Of a stretch of 64,000 nt of DNA, positions 1-9,989 are shown one piece after another (the stretch's first letter is position 1; each line of letters starts with the position of its first letter). Location: positions 21,080,116-21,144,115 of the forward strand of contig NC_092801.1 of assembly GCF_918797505.1 (NCBI RefSeq), written 5' to 3'. A program made the position numbers and the translations under genes. Below the pieces are notes generated by a model. The model searched no databases. It was not told the origin of the DNA and saw only the letters and a program-made list of their open reading frames with translations. The DNA is from Bemisia tabaci. Taxonomy: Eukaryota; Arthropoda; Insecta; Hemiptera; Aleyrodidae.

Positions 1-151
1 TTACTGATTTTTCCTCTGATCTCATTCAAAAATCAGAACAATTTTGGACGAAAATCCCACAAGTACTTTCTTGTAAACAAATTGATTGTTTGAGTCAATT
101 TGACAACCTTGGAATGGAGCTACGTTCTTTCGTCCGGGAGACGACGAAATG
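1..151. mobile_element. Family AA element, right part
   Basis: The right end reads GACAACCTTGGAATGGAG followed by a GACGACGAAATG terminus, matching the right end of the complete copy at 19985-20386. The left end lies outside the window. There is no coding content. Confidence 0.5.
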
Positions 152-165
152 TTGTAACTAAAATA

Positions 166-198
166 CTAGTTCCTTATTGCAAAATGTAATTCAATTTG
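166..198. mobile_element. Family K terminal fragment
   Basis: TTGCAAAATGTAATTCAATT is the outward-facing end of the K family, which has full copies at 9805 and 15979. Only this end is present. The bases up to 268 show nothing I recognise. Confidence 0.45.
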
Positions 199-268
199 CT
201 CCCCCAGCTTAAGGCATTAGTATGCACTATCTTCGGAGCATTGCAAAGGGCACACGCAGTTATTCTAG

Positions 269-835
269 GAGAACTACTCGATTGCAGATACCCTGATTTC
301 TGCTCTCTCACGTAAAGGTTTCAAGCACCGTTGCCAGGTAGTGCTGAAAAATCAACGCTATTCTCCATTTTCACCCCTGTAAAATACCCGCATTTTATCG
401 TACAACATGGTACCCTTTTAAGAGAACTACTCGATTGCAGATACCCTGATGTCTGCTCTCTCACGTAAAGGTTTCAAGCACCGTTGCCAGGTAGTGCTGA
501 AAAATCAACGCTATTCTCCATTTTCACCCCTGTAAAATACCCGCATTTTATCGTACAACATGGTACCCTTTTAAGAGAACTACTCGATTGCAGATACCCT
601 GATTTCTGCTCTCTCACGTAAAGGTTTCAAGCACCGTTGCCACGTAGTGCTGAAAAATCAACGCTATTATCCATTTTCACCCCTGTAAAATACCCGCATT
701 TTATCGTACAGCATGGTAGCCTTGACGTTTCAAGCACCGTTGCCACGTAGTGCTGAAAAATCAACGCTATTCTCCATTTTGACCCCTGTAAAATATCCGC
801 ATTTTATCGTGCAACATGGCACCCTTGGTTTCAAT
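269..835. repeat. 153-bp minisatellite, about 3.7 units
   Basis: Units start at about 269, 422 and 575, giving a regular 153-base period, and a fourth partial unit covers about 724-835. Each holds a GTTGCCAGGTAGTGCTG block and a TTTTATCGTACAACATGG block, which face each other like the arms of a degenerate TIR element. Single relatives of these arms occur at 17418-17517 and 41196-41282, so the satellite probably grew from a dispersed element. Short reading frames here are by-products of the repeat. Confidence 0.85.
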
Positions 836-1070
836 GATCGACGCGAGTTTAAAAATGCAGCTGACGCACTATGGACGGCAGCGCGGATCGCCGGAGAACT
901 TCAAGTCATCTCCCTAATGAAGGAAATCATGCTGCCGTCCTAAGTAAGAACGCCGTATGAATACTCGAGGGTTGCCAAATTTCCCCGGACAAAACGTTTA
1001 TTTTTGACGAAATTTATGCATATTTTCCCTTGAAATTTTCAGATATTTCAGATTAAATTGGGAACAAAAT

Positions 1071-1604
1071 CAGGGTGTCTAATTTTTTTTCATTTTACGA
1101 AATCCTGATTTTTCCTGATTCTTGACTGCACTGGAAAAAGAAACACATTGGATCTAGATTCCTGACTCTTGAAAACATTGACAAGAAAAAATACTCTTGA
1201 TTCAATCGGATTTTTTCTTGAATCAAAACGAAATCCGCAAATTAAGAGGCTTGGTTCTTGATTTAAACTAGATTCTGATTGAATCAAGAGTATTTTTTCT
1301 TGTCAATGTTATTAAGAGTCTGGACTCTAGATCCAATGTGTTTTTTTCCGGTGTGCTAAATCCTGATTTCATAGTTTTTACAAATCCTGATCAATTCCTG
1401 ATTTTTTTCGGGGAAAAATTGAAATGTCTTCATAAGCGTATGCGAAAAAAGAACTCGAGAATTAAGTTCTGAGGACTTTTCTCAAATCCTGATTTTACGA
1501 CCGATTTTTGCTCAAATCCCGATGAAATCGGGATGAAATCCTGATTGACCTCAAATCCTGATAGAACCGGGAAAATCAGTAAAATCCTGATGCTAGACAC
1601 CCTG
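1071..1604. mobile_element. Family B copy 1, inserted in A1
   Basis: It starts CAGGGTGTCTA, ends TAGACACCCTG, and is flanked by AAAAT on both sides (1066-1070 and 1605-1609), a 5-bp target duplication inside A1. The interior is made largely of reiterated AAATCCTGATTTTT-like words and their complements. C1 is inserted in it. No protein is encoded. Confidence 0.9.
1129..1353. mobile_element. Family C copy 1, inserted in B1
   Basis: A near-perfect palindrome of about 225 bp, starting CACTGGAAAAA and ending TTTCCGGTG. Its arms carry ATTGGATCTAGA and the mirrored TCTAGATCCAAT. It splits the B motif TTGACTGCTAAATCC, leaving TG on both sides, a 2-bp duplication. This is the innermost layer of a three-level nest. 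Confidence 0.9.
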
Positions 1605-1727
1605 AAAATAGTCTGAAAAATTGGAAGAAAAATATTTACAATTTCCTCGATAAATTCGTATTTTATCAGAGGTCATTTGACAACGCCTGAAGGTTCGTGC
1701 GACGTTTTTCCTTATCATGGCAGCATG

Positions 1728-2060
1728 GCTCCTATTCGGTGAGATAAAATATGCAGCCCTCGTAGATAGGATAGAAGATGATTCTTTAAAAATAATCTTC
1801 GGGCCCGATGCAGGCAAAAGACGCCCACTCAGGCGCAAATGGACTCGGGAAAGGTTAAAGGGTCAACTGCAACGAGTGTAATTGCAAGAGACGCTCGCGT
1901 TGAGATGCAAACAGTCAAGGTTCGGCGTAAAAATTTATTGGGCTTGGAAAATGGAAAATCTGTCTTTGGAAAAACGCTTTAGCCTTTCCTTGGAGCAGGG
2001 TTGTCATTTGGACGCGGAAAAAAGAGGTAGGAGTTAAGCCCCAGCTTGGACATTTCCAGT
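1728..2060. other. No feature recognised
   Basis: Non-repetitive at the scale of this window. No splice-flanked open exon and no RNA gene were found beyond the donor-like GTGAGAT at 1738. Confidence 0.4.
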
Positions 2061-2370
2061 TAATGGAGAATTTGCACGCAAATTCTTTATTGCTTCATCT
2101 GAAAGTGCTTAAAGAGCTGATTTTACAGTATTTTTTTATAATTGTTTTCTGATATGGGAAATAGTATAAAAATAGATTTAAAAGTGGGAAAATGCACCGC
2201 CTAGTGACGTCATCTGGCGGCATTTCCCATTTAAACACACGTATTTTAGCAGATTTGATAATTTTGTTATATTTTCTCCAATAATTGCATCCTCGTGTTC
2301 AGTTCACTGAATGGTTTCCCCTTGAACACGAAATTCATCAAAATTCGGACACCTGCAAATTCTCTATTCT
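2061..2370 (-). mobile_element. Family J copy 1, full length
   Basis: The ends are TAATGGAGAATTTGC and its mirror GCAAATTCTCTATT. Inside are AAATGCACCGCC and a GTGACGTCAT CRE-like octamer, shared with J2 at 44830-45050. Partial copies lie at 43386 and 53493. A2 abuts the right end, with TATT shared by the two. Confidence 0.75.
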
Positions 2371-2618
2371 GCCGTGTTAAGGATAAACCCCGTATGAGCC
2401 CTCAGTTGTTACCGTATTTCCTTCGATAAAAGTCAAATTTACAGGGAAAATTTTGAATATTTTCTTCAAAATTTTCGGACAATTTTGTTCGCGATTTAAT
2501 CTAAAATATCTGAAAATTTCAAGGAAACTTATGCAAAACTTTCCTCACAAATAGATATTTTATTCCAGAAAATATGGCAACTCTTGAATGTTCATACGGC
2601 GTTCTTCCTTACCGCAGC
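2371..2618. mobile_element. Family A copy 2
   Basis: Both TIRs are recognisable (CTGCCGTGTTAAGG on the left, CGGCGTTCTTCCTTACCGCAG on the right), with a diverged interior. The left flank is TATT but the right is CATA, so the target duplication is lost or was never present. Confidence 0.85.
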
Positions 2619-2737
2619 ATAATTGTGGTAGTATCCCAAATAAATTTCTTTCGAACCATGTTTTTTAGAGGTACCTTAATACGAAATCAATGAATAAGTA
2701 AATAGCCTCGATACATTTTATTTTATTTCTTTGAAAG

Positions 2738-3014
2738 GGCTGCCACTTTATTTGGTGACTCTAAAACTGAAAACAAGGCAACCCTGCTAATGTATTTGCT
2801 CTCTATCTTAGCATAGAGAGTTTGTCTTGATGTAGAGATGGACTCTCAGGATAGCGTGGGATATCCCCTCCATTTTGGCCTCAACTTGAGAGCTTTTTTT
2901 GAGCTTAGGAGTTGATTTCAGAGAAAACCAGTGGCACCATCGTGTTTCTCGCAAACTTTTACGTAAGAATCAACAGTCAAATCGCAAATTCCTCACACAT
3001 GCAACATCTCCATT
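2738..3014. mobile_element. Family F, right half only
   Basis: It runs from the F centre (GGGCTGCCACTTTATTTGG) to the terminal GCAACATCTCCATT. The left arm present in F2, F3 and F4 is missing. The arm contains GATAGCGTGGGATATCCC, the family's most conserved block. Confidence 0.8.
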
Positions 3015-3401
3015 AGTGTCCCTGAGGAAGGTGCTTTCATTGATCCAGTAATAGTTCTACCTAGTTACAAAATGCAATGCAGTCAATGCAGATTGGACCG
3101 ATGGACCGCTAGACTGCCCTGCCAAGTAATAGCTTAGCTTGCCCAATGCAGAGACATAATATTTAAGAGACCTCGTGCTAAGAATCTTGGTAATGTTATC
3201 GAGTGTAACAAACATTAAATCCAGAAGTCATCTTTATTTTTTGCGTAATGATCTTTGATGAGCAGTTTGCTGGGCGAGAAATCATAATTAATTCGCCAAT
3301 ATTGCCTGATGAATTGTTAGGGGGAGCATTTTGGTGTTTTTGCACATCAGGTTAGGATTGCTAAACCAATTGCTCAACTTTTTTATTATTGGTCAAAGTG
3401 T
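3015..3401. other. No feature recognised
   Basis: Unique AT-rich sequence with no open frame or repeat match inside the window. Confidence 0.4.
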
Positions 3402-3477
3402 GGACGTATTTACGCTAGAAGCAACTATAAGCATAGAATTTGCATTTAAACTAGTTCCTTTTAGCATAAATACGTCC
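3402..3477. repeat. BB hairpin, copy 1
   Basis: A 76-base inverted repeat. GGACGTATTTACGCTAGAAG pairs with its mirror ending GCATAAATACGTCC, around a loop of about 20 bases. The same hairpin recurs once per unit in the R array (6607, 7115, 7536, 8411). Here it stands alone, so it can move or spread on its own. Confidence 0.7.
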
Positions 3478-4465
3478 ATTTGGTGAATCCAAGCCTTAAA
3501 TTCCGCGGTAATTATCACCCTAAAAGAAAGGTAGCAGTGCGGAGTCTATAAAATATATTGTCGGTGGCTCGGACGCCTCAAAATATGACAACAATGCTTT
3601 TAATGTGCAGCCGAAACGAGCTTGCCCTAAGTTGATCATCGAATTGCGCGTCAAAGAAAAAAAAAAGACTCTCCACTTTCTCTGTTCTTTCTTAAAATTT
3701 CAGCTCGAATGATTTTCCGAGCATTTCAACTTCGTTGAATATTTATTCAGACGCCGACGGAACCCGTGGCTTTCAAGAGTATTTAACCAATAATGGGCAT
3801 CGCGAAACAAATTTCAGACAGTCGATGAATTCTTCTTTCACAACGTTGAATAAACAGAGTTTAACAGAAAGGAACGTACATTTCTGCCTTCTCAGTCAGA
3901 CCGACGCGGGTCTCCTAGACTGGCTATAATTGGATGGGACAAAGCAATGAAACTTAAGACAGTGGCCATTCTTGAAAGTTGACAACTCAGTTTTTTACGT
4001 TTCCACTAAAGATACACACCCTGTTTTACACGGATACACAAGAAATAGTAGTTTGTCATTGCAAAATACAGTCTATTTCTTCCACCCTAGCCGAACATTT
4101 TCGAGAGAACCAACGACTTCCCTAGAGTGCTTATATTCGGTGGATCCGAACGCGTCTAGAACTCTAGAGGCCTGGACGATTCAACAGATGAACTACTATC
4201 TAGTCGGATAGTCAGGAGACCTTTATTTCTGACTCGTCCATAAGAGCACCTATTCACGAATGAGAACTATATAGGGGCACAATACAGGGACGCTGAGATG
4301 AGCCCTCCCAAGTTAGTGGTTCCTGATTGAGAAAATAAAGTTCAATGGGACTGTTGGAAACTTCATGCAGCAAGAGCAAATTAAGAGTTGTTTCAAAAAG
4401 GAAATGACTCAAAAATTACGATGGACGCATCGGAAAAGTCAGAAATACACTTCTATCTTTACATC
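3478..4465. other. No feature recognised
   Basis: Mostly unique sequence. Two short frames, at 3735-3929 and 3972-4211, have no recognisable protein similarity or splice context, and I do not call them. Confidence 0.4.
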
Positions 4466-4864
4466 TGCGAAAGCGATTTGCGTTTTTTTGAGCTTCCCGC
4501 TTCAAAACGATTCTACGGCACGAGTGAACATTTCGTAAGAGGAGGCGTTCCGTCCGACCGTTGCTCACTAGAATGCTGCACGATATTCAACATGGCTGAT
4601 GCCTCAGCCCACAAATCGTGAAGACGCACCATGGTCTTTATCAACGCACGAAAAATGTAAACCTTAACACGCCGCGCCGCGCCGGTTGATAAAAGCCCTT
4701 TTCGTCACGTGTTTGGCGGGTTGGCGTCGGCCATGTTGAATACTGCGTAGCATCCTAGTGGACTCTGGTTATACGGAACGAATCCTCTTACAAAATGTCC
4801 ACCTGTTCCGTAGTATCGTTTTGGAAGCAGGAATCTTAGAAAAACGCTTATTTCTTACGCAAAT
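4466..4864. mobile_element. Family CC inverted-repeat element
   Basis: Two arms of about 190 bases mirror each other around a GC-rich centre near 4665. GCGATTTGCGTTTTT, AAAACGATTCTACGG and TATTCAACATGG on the left have matching complements on the right. No second copy is in the window and target duplications are unclear. The 77-codon frame at 4388-4621 lies across the left arm and is not a gene call. Confidence 0.7.
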
Positions 4865-4936
4865 TGTGAAGTTGGGAGTGTGTTACAGAGTTTCCCGATG
4901 CGCTGATCGTGATTTTTGAGTAATTTATTAAGTGAA

Positions 4937-5238
4937 TAGGGTGACTAGTTTTTTTTCATTTTGGAAAATCCTGATTCTTTCTGATTTTTGACTGCTAAAT
5001 CCTGATTTCCTAATTTTTCCAAATCCTGATCAAATCCTAATTTTCTACGGCGAAAGATTAAAATTCCTGCATAAGCGTATGCGAAAGCATAAAAAAATCC
5101 GATCGGACAGCCGACTGTTCTCAAATCCTGATTTTACGACCGATTTTTCCTTAAATCCTGATGCAATCGGGGTTAAATCCTGATTGACCTCCAATCCAGT
5201 CGGGAAAATCGGGAAAAATTCTGATGCAAGACACCCTG
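4937..5238. mobile_element. Family B copy 2
   Basis: It starts TAGGGTGACTAG, ends AAGACACCCTG, and contains the family's AAATCCTGAT words. It has the uninterrupted TTTTTGACTGCTAAATCC block into which C1 inserted in B1, so it shows the empty site. No matching 5-bp flanks remain. Confidence 0.85.
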
Positions 5239-5554
5239 AAGATGCCATTTTCATTAACTGAAGCTTATGCAAGAGGCCCATTGCTCACCCTCTGAATTAA
5301 AGTAGACACGAGGATACCCGCGCAGGGAATCCAACAACCATACCACTACACAGACAAAATACAGCAGGAAAAGATACCGTGAAAAACGGGAATAAAAATA
5401 TCTGAGCGGAAAACTGTTATTGTTGCTCCGTACAACAGAGTAGACGTGACTTCGAGCCTGCTCGTGAAAAACCAGCATTACACGTTGCGGAAAAATGATT
5501 TAAACCGCCGTAAAAATTCCACCAGCTCATAAGAAACCCGCCCCAACTCATGAT
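5239..5554. other. No feature recognised
   Basis: Unique sequence. Overlapping minus-strand frames of 74-102 codons lack recognisable domains. Confidence 0.4.
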
Positions 5555-5808
5555 CTGCCGTACTGAGGAAAAACCACCCCGTGAAAATTCGAGTGTCGCC
5601 ATATTTCCTCTCGTGAAATATTCAATTTTGCGGAAAATTATGAAGGGTTCCCCTTTGAAATAATTGCATATTTTAAATCCAGTCGCGAGGGAAATAATCC
5701 GGAAAAATGGACAAAAAAAACTCACAAGTTTCCCAAAAAAAAGAGGTTGTATCGAAGGACATTTGGCAACATTTGAAGACTCATATGGCGCTCTTGTTTA
5801 GCACGATA
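5555..5808. mobile_element. Family A copy 3, diverged
   Basis: Left TIR CTGCCGTACTGAGGAAAAAC and right TIR ending CTCTTGTTTAGCACG are weak but collinear with better copies. The interior has GTTTCCC and ATTTGGCAACATTTGAAG in the expected positions. Confidence 0.75.
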
Positions 5809-5830
5809 GGGATGCTCCGGGCGGACCGAG

Positions 5831-6073
5831 CGGCGCACAGTGGATCGAGTCGATCAGAGAGGTCGGACGTGAAATTTTTGATTAAAACCGCAAATTTTGA
5901 CGTTTATTTCGTCACATTTTAAATTTCAAGGGGTGTTTGTGGAAGAAAATTTCACGAGAAAACCAATAGAACCACTTTTAGAACCTCAAAGTTTTGTATA
6001 AACGGAGTTACAAGCATTTAAAGTTTCCAAGTTTTGTCCGACCACTCCTGTTGAATCGATCCAGTGTGTGGCG
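5831..6073 (+). mobile_element. Family Y copy 1
   Basis: TIR CGGCGCACAGTGGATCGAGT on the left is mirrored by GAATCGATCCAGTGTGTGGCG on the right. The core has AACCAATAGAACCACTTTTA and ATAAACGGAGTTACAAGC, the same core that forms the 133-bp satellite at 24282-25080. Confidence 0.8.
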
Positions 6074-6217
6074 AAGTGCCGAAATTCCCTTGATCGCGTC
6101 GATATGTAAATATCGATCATTTTTTGATTGGAATTAGAAGTATAAGATATTCCAAATGGGAAAAAGATCTTAATTACGCTGGAGTGGCAACGTTTCTTGA
6201 CCACTACCTCTAGTCTT

Positions 6218-6395
6218 ACCATTTTATTTCGTCACATTTTGAATTTCAAAGGGTGTTTCTAAAAGAACATTTTGAGAGGAAACCGATGGGACCACTTTTA
6301 GAACCTCAAAGTTGTGTATAAACGGAGTTATAAGCGTATAAAGTTACCAATTTTTGTCCGACCTTCCCTTCAGCCTGGATCCACTGTGCGGCGAA
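6218..6395 (+). mobile_element. Family Y copy 2, left end missing
   Basis: It shares the Y core (AGGAAACCGATGGGACCACT) and the right TIR (GGATCCACTGTGCGGCG). The left TIR is absent. Non-Y sequence at 6074-6217 separates it from copy 1. Confidence 0.75.
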
Positions 6396-6861
6396 ACATT
6401 CGCAGCGGAAAACGGGCGATAAATCCTGATTCACGGTCAGAACAGCGAGAGGGCGTGTGGCGAGGAGAAATATGAATTGGCTCGGGCTGTAGATCTTCAC
6501 TTCTTCAGTTACCCGCAAAACTGTAAATATATGAGGAGTATTGCCGTCCGTATAATTTTTTCATAGGGATTCCGTGCCGCTGCCATGACCACGAGCACAG
6601 ACAATCGGACGTATTTATGCCAAAAGGGACTATAAGCATGGGGTTCACGTGCAACATAGTTCCTTTCAGCATAAATACGTCCAACTGTGTTTTACATCGC
6701 CAATGATCGTTGGAATCCTGGTACTTTGCTACTTAATCCGCAGTGCTGCCATTTTATTTTACCGCAGAGTCTGGGGTTTCCGGAATTTATTCCGATTTTC
6801 AAAAGTCACGAGGAAAAGATTCCGAAATACCCCCGAATTTAGTCCTGAAGATCGTCACATT

Positions 6862-6995
6862 TGACTAAAATAATCTTTGATCAAATAATCAAATTTGATC
6901 AAATAATCAAATTCGATCAAATAATCAAATTTGATCGAATAATCTTTGACCAAATAATCAAATTTGGTCAAATAATCAAATTTGATCAATTCTGT
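6862..6995 (+). repeat. 18-bp microrepeat inside R unit 1
   Basis: About seven copies of AATCAAATTTGATCAAAT-like 18-mers, each holding an internal TTTGATCAAA palindrome. Because 18 is a multiple of three, the frame stays open and repeats FDQIIK, which would be mistaken for protein. Related runs lie at 7370-7410 and 8203-8292, the last with TCAGATATGATCAAATAA units. Confidence 0.85.
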
Positions 6996-7741
6996 CAAAC
7001 TGATGAAAAAAACCAAAATTCCAAGAAACTTCCAACACTGGCTGAAAATTCTGGGAATAGTTCCGATTATTTGAAAAGTTCTGAAATTCGGAACTCATTT
7101 TTATTATTATTTTATACGCAAATGCTAAAAAGAACTATAAGCATTGGGTTTACGTGCAACATAGTTCCTTTCAGCATAAATACGTCCAACTGTGTTTTAC
7201 ATCGCCAATGATCGTTGGAATCCTAGTACTTTGCTACTTAATCCGCAGTGCTGCCATTTTATTTTACCGCAGATTCTGGGGTTTCCGGAATTTATTCCGA
7301 TTTTCAAAAGTCACGAGGAAAAGATTCCGAAATACGCCCGAATTTAGTCCTGAAGATCGTCACATTTGACTAAAATAATCAAATTCGATCAAATAATCAA
7401 ATTTGATCAATTCTGTCAAACTGATGAAAAAAACCAAAATTCCAAGAAACTTCCAACACTGGCTGAAAATTCTGGGAATAGTTCCGATTATTTGAAAAGT
7501 TCTGAAATTCGGAACTCATCTTTATTATTATTTTATACGCAAATGCTAAAAAGAACTATAAGCATTGGGTTTACGTGCAACATAGTTCCTTCCAGCATAA
7601 ATATGTCCAATTGTGTTTTACATCGCTAATGATCGTCGGAACTAGCCGGAATCCTGGTACTTTGCTACTTAATCCGCAGTGCTGCCATTTTATTTTGCCG
7701 GAGATTCTTGGGTTTCCGGAATTTATTCCGATTTTCAAGAA

Positions 7742-8084
7742 GCGATTTTTCGCAATCGAATATCATTAGGCGTTGAATGATATTCGACGATTGTGCATTT
7801 TTTTTTTATGATATTCGACTTCTTCGCTGGTCTCACCGGAGACCGTTGAAATCCATCAATTTGAAATTTCGAATTCACCTCGGGACTTGAATTTGATTTT
7901 TGAATCGATGCAATCGATGCCAGAAACTTCATCATTCACTAGAATTTTTGTTTCGTCATTTCTTTCTGCTCTTGTGTTTTGTCGATTCAAGTTTTTGCAA
8001 ATGGCTGTGTTTTAAGTGTTTCGTATTTTCTTCTTAATTTCATTTATAAAAAAAAAAGGAACTCTGATTGGCTCCTGCTTTCAC
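7742..8084 (-). mobile_element. Repeat S copy 1, inside R unit 3
   Basis: It matches 30018-30368 for about 340 bases. On the minus strand it begins with an inverted-CCAAT box (GCCAATCAGAG at about 8062-8072). An A-rich leader and an open stretch containing KFQIDGFQRS follow. It ends in a hairpin of GAATATCATT and AATGATATTC. A 1-base difference in the CCCGAGG run shifts the upstream frame between the two copies, so protein conservation is not shown. Confidence 0.65.
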
Positions 8085-8857
8085 CGATCATCGGCATGAC
8101 TCAGCACTGATCAATTCGTTTGACGAAATTCGCTTAAAAGTTACTGGGAAAAATTCCAAAATACGCCCGAATTTAGTCCTGAAGATCATCAGATTTGACT
8201 AAAATAATCAAATTTGATCAAATAATCAGATATGATCAAATAATCAGATATGATCAAATAATCAGATATGATCAAATAATCAGATTTAATCAATTCGGTC
8301 AAACTGACCAAAATTCCGAGAAACTTCCAACACTGGCTGAAAATTCCGGGAATAGTTCCGATTATTTGAAAAGTTCTGAAAGTCGTTATTCATTATTATT
8401 ATTATTTTACAGGCAAATGCTAAAAAGAACTATAAGCATAGGGTATACGTGCAACATAGTTCCTTCCAGCACAAATACGTCTAATTGTGTTTTACATCGC
8501 CAATGATCTTCGAAACTATATGAGCCGCAATCCTAGTACTTTGCTACTTATCCTCCAGTGCTGCCATTTTATTTTACCAAGGATTCAGGGGTTCCCGGAA
8601 TCATTTCCGATTTTCAACAGTTCCGAGAAAAATTCCAATTCTTTCAAAAGTTACCAGGGAAAAATTCCAAAAATGCACCCGAATTTAGTTCTGAAGATGG
8701 TCAAAGTTGACTAAAATAATCTAATTCGATCAAATAATCGGTCAAAGGGGTAGAAAAAAAACCAAATTCCAAGAAAATTCCGGGAAAGCTGAAGATTCCG
8801 GGAATAGTTCCGGGAGTGGGGGAGGGGGGGGGAATTTGGAGAAAAAAGCCCCTTCCT

Positions 8858-9171
8858 GCCGGCCAGGTTGGCCTAGCGGTCAGCGCGTCTGACTCTAGAC
8901 CAAGAGGTCCCGGGTTCGAATCCCGGTGGTGGCGACAGATGTTCACGGAACTGACGAGTGGATCTGCAGAAACAGATTCTACTCAGCCTTAATCCCTGAA
9001 AATTTGAAAGCCGGAGCATGGATGTGCCAATATCCCCTTGATGTCTACTGATGATAAAAAATAATCTCTACGTTAAACTCTTGTCTATGGATGGCTGTAG
9101 ATTCCAATACTGGAAGCAAAAAAAACAGCAAATAAGCCAAATAAACAGCCAAAAAAAAAAAAAAAAAAAAA
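8858..9171 (+). mobile_element. tRNA-derived SINE, full length
   Basis: A tRNA-like head has an A box, TGGCCTAGCGG (8869-8879), and a B box, GGTTCGAATCC (8913-8923), inside a perfect CCGGG/CCCGG T-stem. The anticodon loop CTCTAGA would give CTA. The anticodon and acceptor stems are mispaired, so this is not a working tRNA. A body of about 200 bases follows, then 21 A. CCTTCCT flanks it at 8851-8857 and 9172-9178, a 7-bp target duplication. Retrotransposition would need LINE proteins in trans. Confidence 0.88.
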
Positions 9172-9178
9172 CCTTCCT

Positions 9179-9804
9179 AATCTCCAGTCCAAACGAAAAC
9201 ATTTGCAACGTGTGCATTTTTTAGGGTTGGAATGAAACATTTCAAAATCTACAGCCACTGTTTCTAGGCGTTCTTTGGCCTCTTGAATGCTTCCCCAAAA
9301 AATTCGTGGATATGAGATTTTCCATCTCTGCTCTCTCTATATACGAGATTCTTGGAAAAAATCAAGATTTAAATATTTGGGAGCGACAACGCCGCGGCAA
9401 GATCGGGACCAGCCTCACAATGGCGCGGAGCGTAAAAATGATCTTTTAATGATGACCAGATTATTCGGGCGAGGAATAGACTTTCGATCAGCCTTGACAC
9501 GCATGCGCAACAAACGGGGCATGCCGCGCACCGCACCGGCTCCCGCCGCGCCGCGCCGCGCAAACGGAGGCCAAAAGTTTTGATCGAGCGGAATAAAAGC
9601 ATTATCTCGCTACGCTTCACTACTTGGTCGCAGGAAAGTTGGACGTTATGAATGGGTAATTTATCTAAAATTATTCAAAAATTAAAACTTTCCAGCGTTG
9701 GGTGCCGATGAAAACGCCGTCGGTTCCTCCCGGCCAACTCGAAAAAAATAAATACCGACACCCGGGGTTGTTCCGGCGGTCGTTGAACCTGCTACTGCCG
9801 CTTA
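9179..9804. other. No feature recognised; GC-rich patch
   Basis: Mostly unique. A GC-rich stretch at 9515-9575 has repeated CCGCGCCG words. Opposing frames of 83-98 codons cross it but have no recognisable motifs. Confidence 0.4.
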
Positions 9805-9949
9805 CAATCGGACATTTTGCAATAAGAAACTACTATTTCTAGCTTATTTTAGAAACGAAATAAATGCCGCTAGTTTCCGCATGCAGAAAGGTGCTTTTAT
9901 ACAAGAGCCAGAAATGGTGGTTTCTTCTTGGAAAATGTAATCCAATTTA
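9805..9949. mobile_element. Family K copy
   Basis: TIRs are AATCGGACATTTTGCAATAA and the mirrored GAAAATGTAATCCAATT. It is about 145 bp, the same size as copies at 15979, 39774 and 45619. Confidence 0.75.
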
Positions 9950-9989
9950 ACTAAGTCGCAAAACCTAGAGTACTTATTTAGGGAGACCA

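Larger units (their letters stand above)
932..1723. mobile_element. Family A copy 1, interrupted by B1
   Basis: The TIRs are CTGCCG with AACGCCGTATGAA on the left and the GACGTTTTTCCTTAT/GGCAG complement on the right. A perfect 4-bp duplication, CATG, lies at 928-931 and 1724-1727. The interior is split at 1070 by B1, so A1 is about 255 bp without the insert. Family A is the commonest repeat here. It is palindromic at its ends, carries no transposase, and its superfamily is not assigned. Confidence 0.9.
836..1738 (+). other. Possible host exon split by element A1
   Basis: Non-repeat sequence 836-931 stays open and reads DALWTAARIAGELQVISLMK near its end. A1 interrupts it with a CATG target duplication. 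Skipping A1, host sequence continues through GCTCCTATTCGG to GTGAGAT at 1738-1744, a plausible 5' splice donor. No convincing acceptor lies upstream. I do not recognise the peptide; this is only a candidate. Confidence 0.18.
6607..8830 (+). repeat. R tandem array, four units
   Basis: Units begin at about 6607, 7111, 7532 and 8406. Each contains the BB hairpin, a CAATGATCG block, a stretch of 18-bp AAATTTGATCAAATAATC repeats, and an AAACTTCCAACACTGGCTG block. Units differ in the number of 18-mers, and unit 3 carries element S1. Neighbouring units are nearly identical (for example GAACTATAAGCATTGGGTTT in units 2 and 3), so the amplification looks recent. Confidence 0.85.

Noticed and set aside
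269..835. CRISPR-like array
   Set aside because: Units of 153 bp repeat in full, with no short repeat and variable spacer pattern, and the DNA is eukaryotic.
6861..7211. Repeat protein with FDQIIK units
   Set aside because: An 18-bp DNA microrepeat happens to be a multiple of three. There is no start, splice or domain context, and flanks are non-coding repeat.
8861..8934. Functional tRNA gene
   Set aside because: Anticodon and acceptor stems do not pair, and the sequence continues into a SINE body with poly(A) and target duplications.
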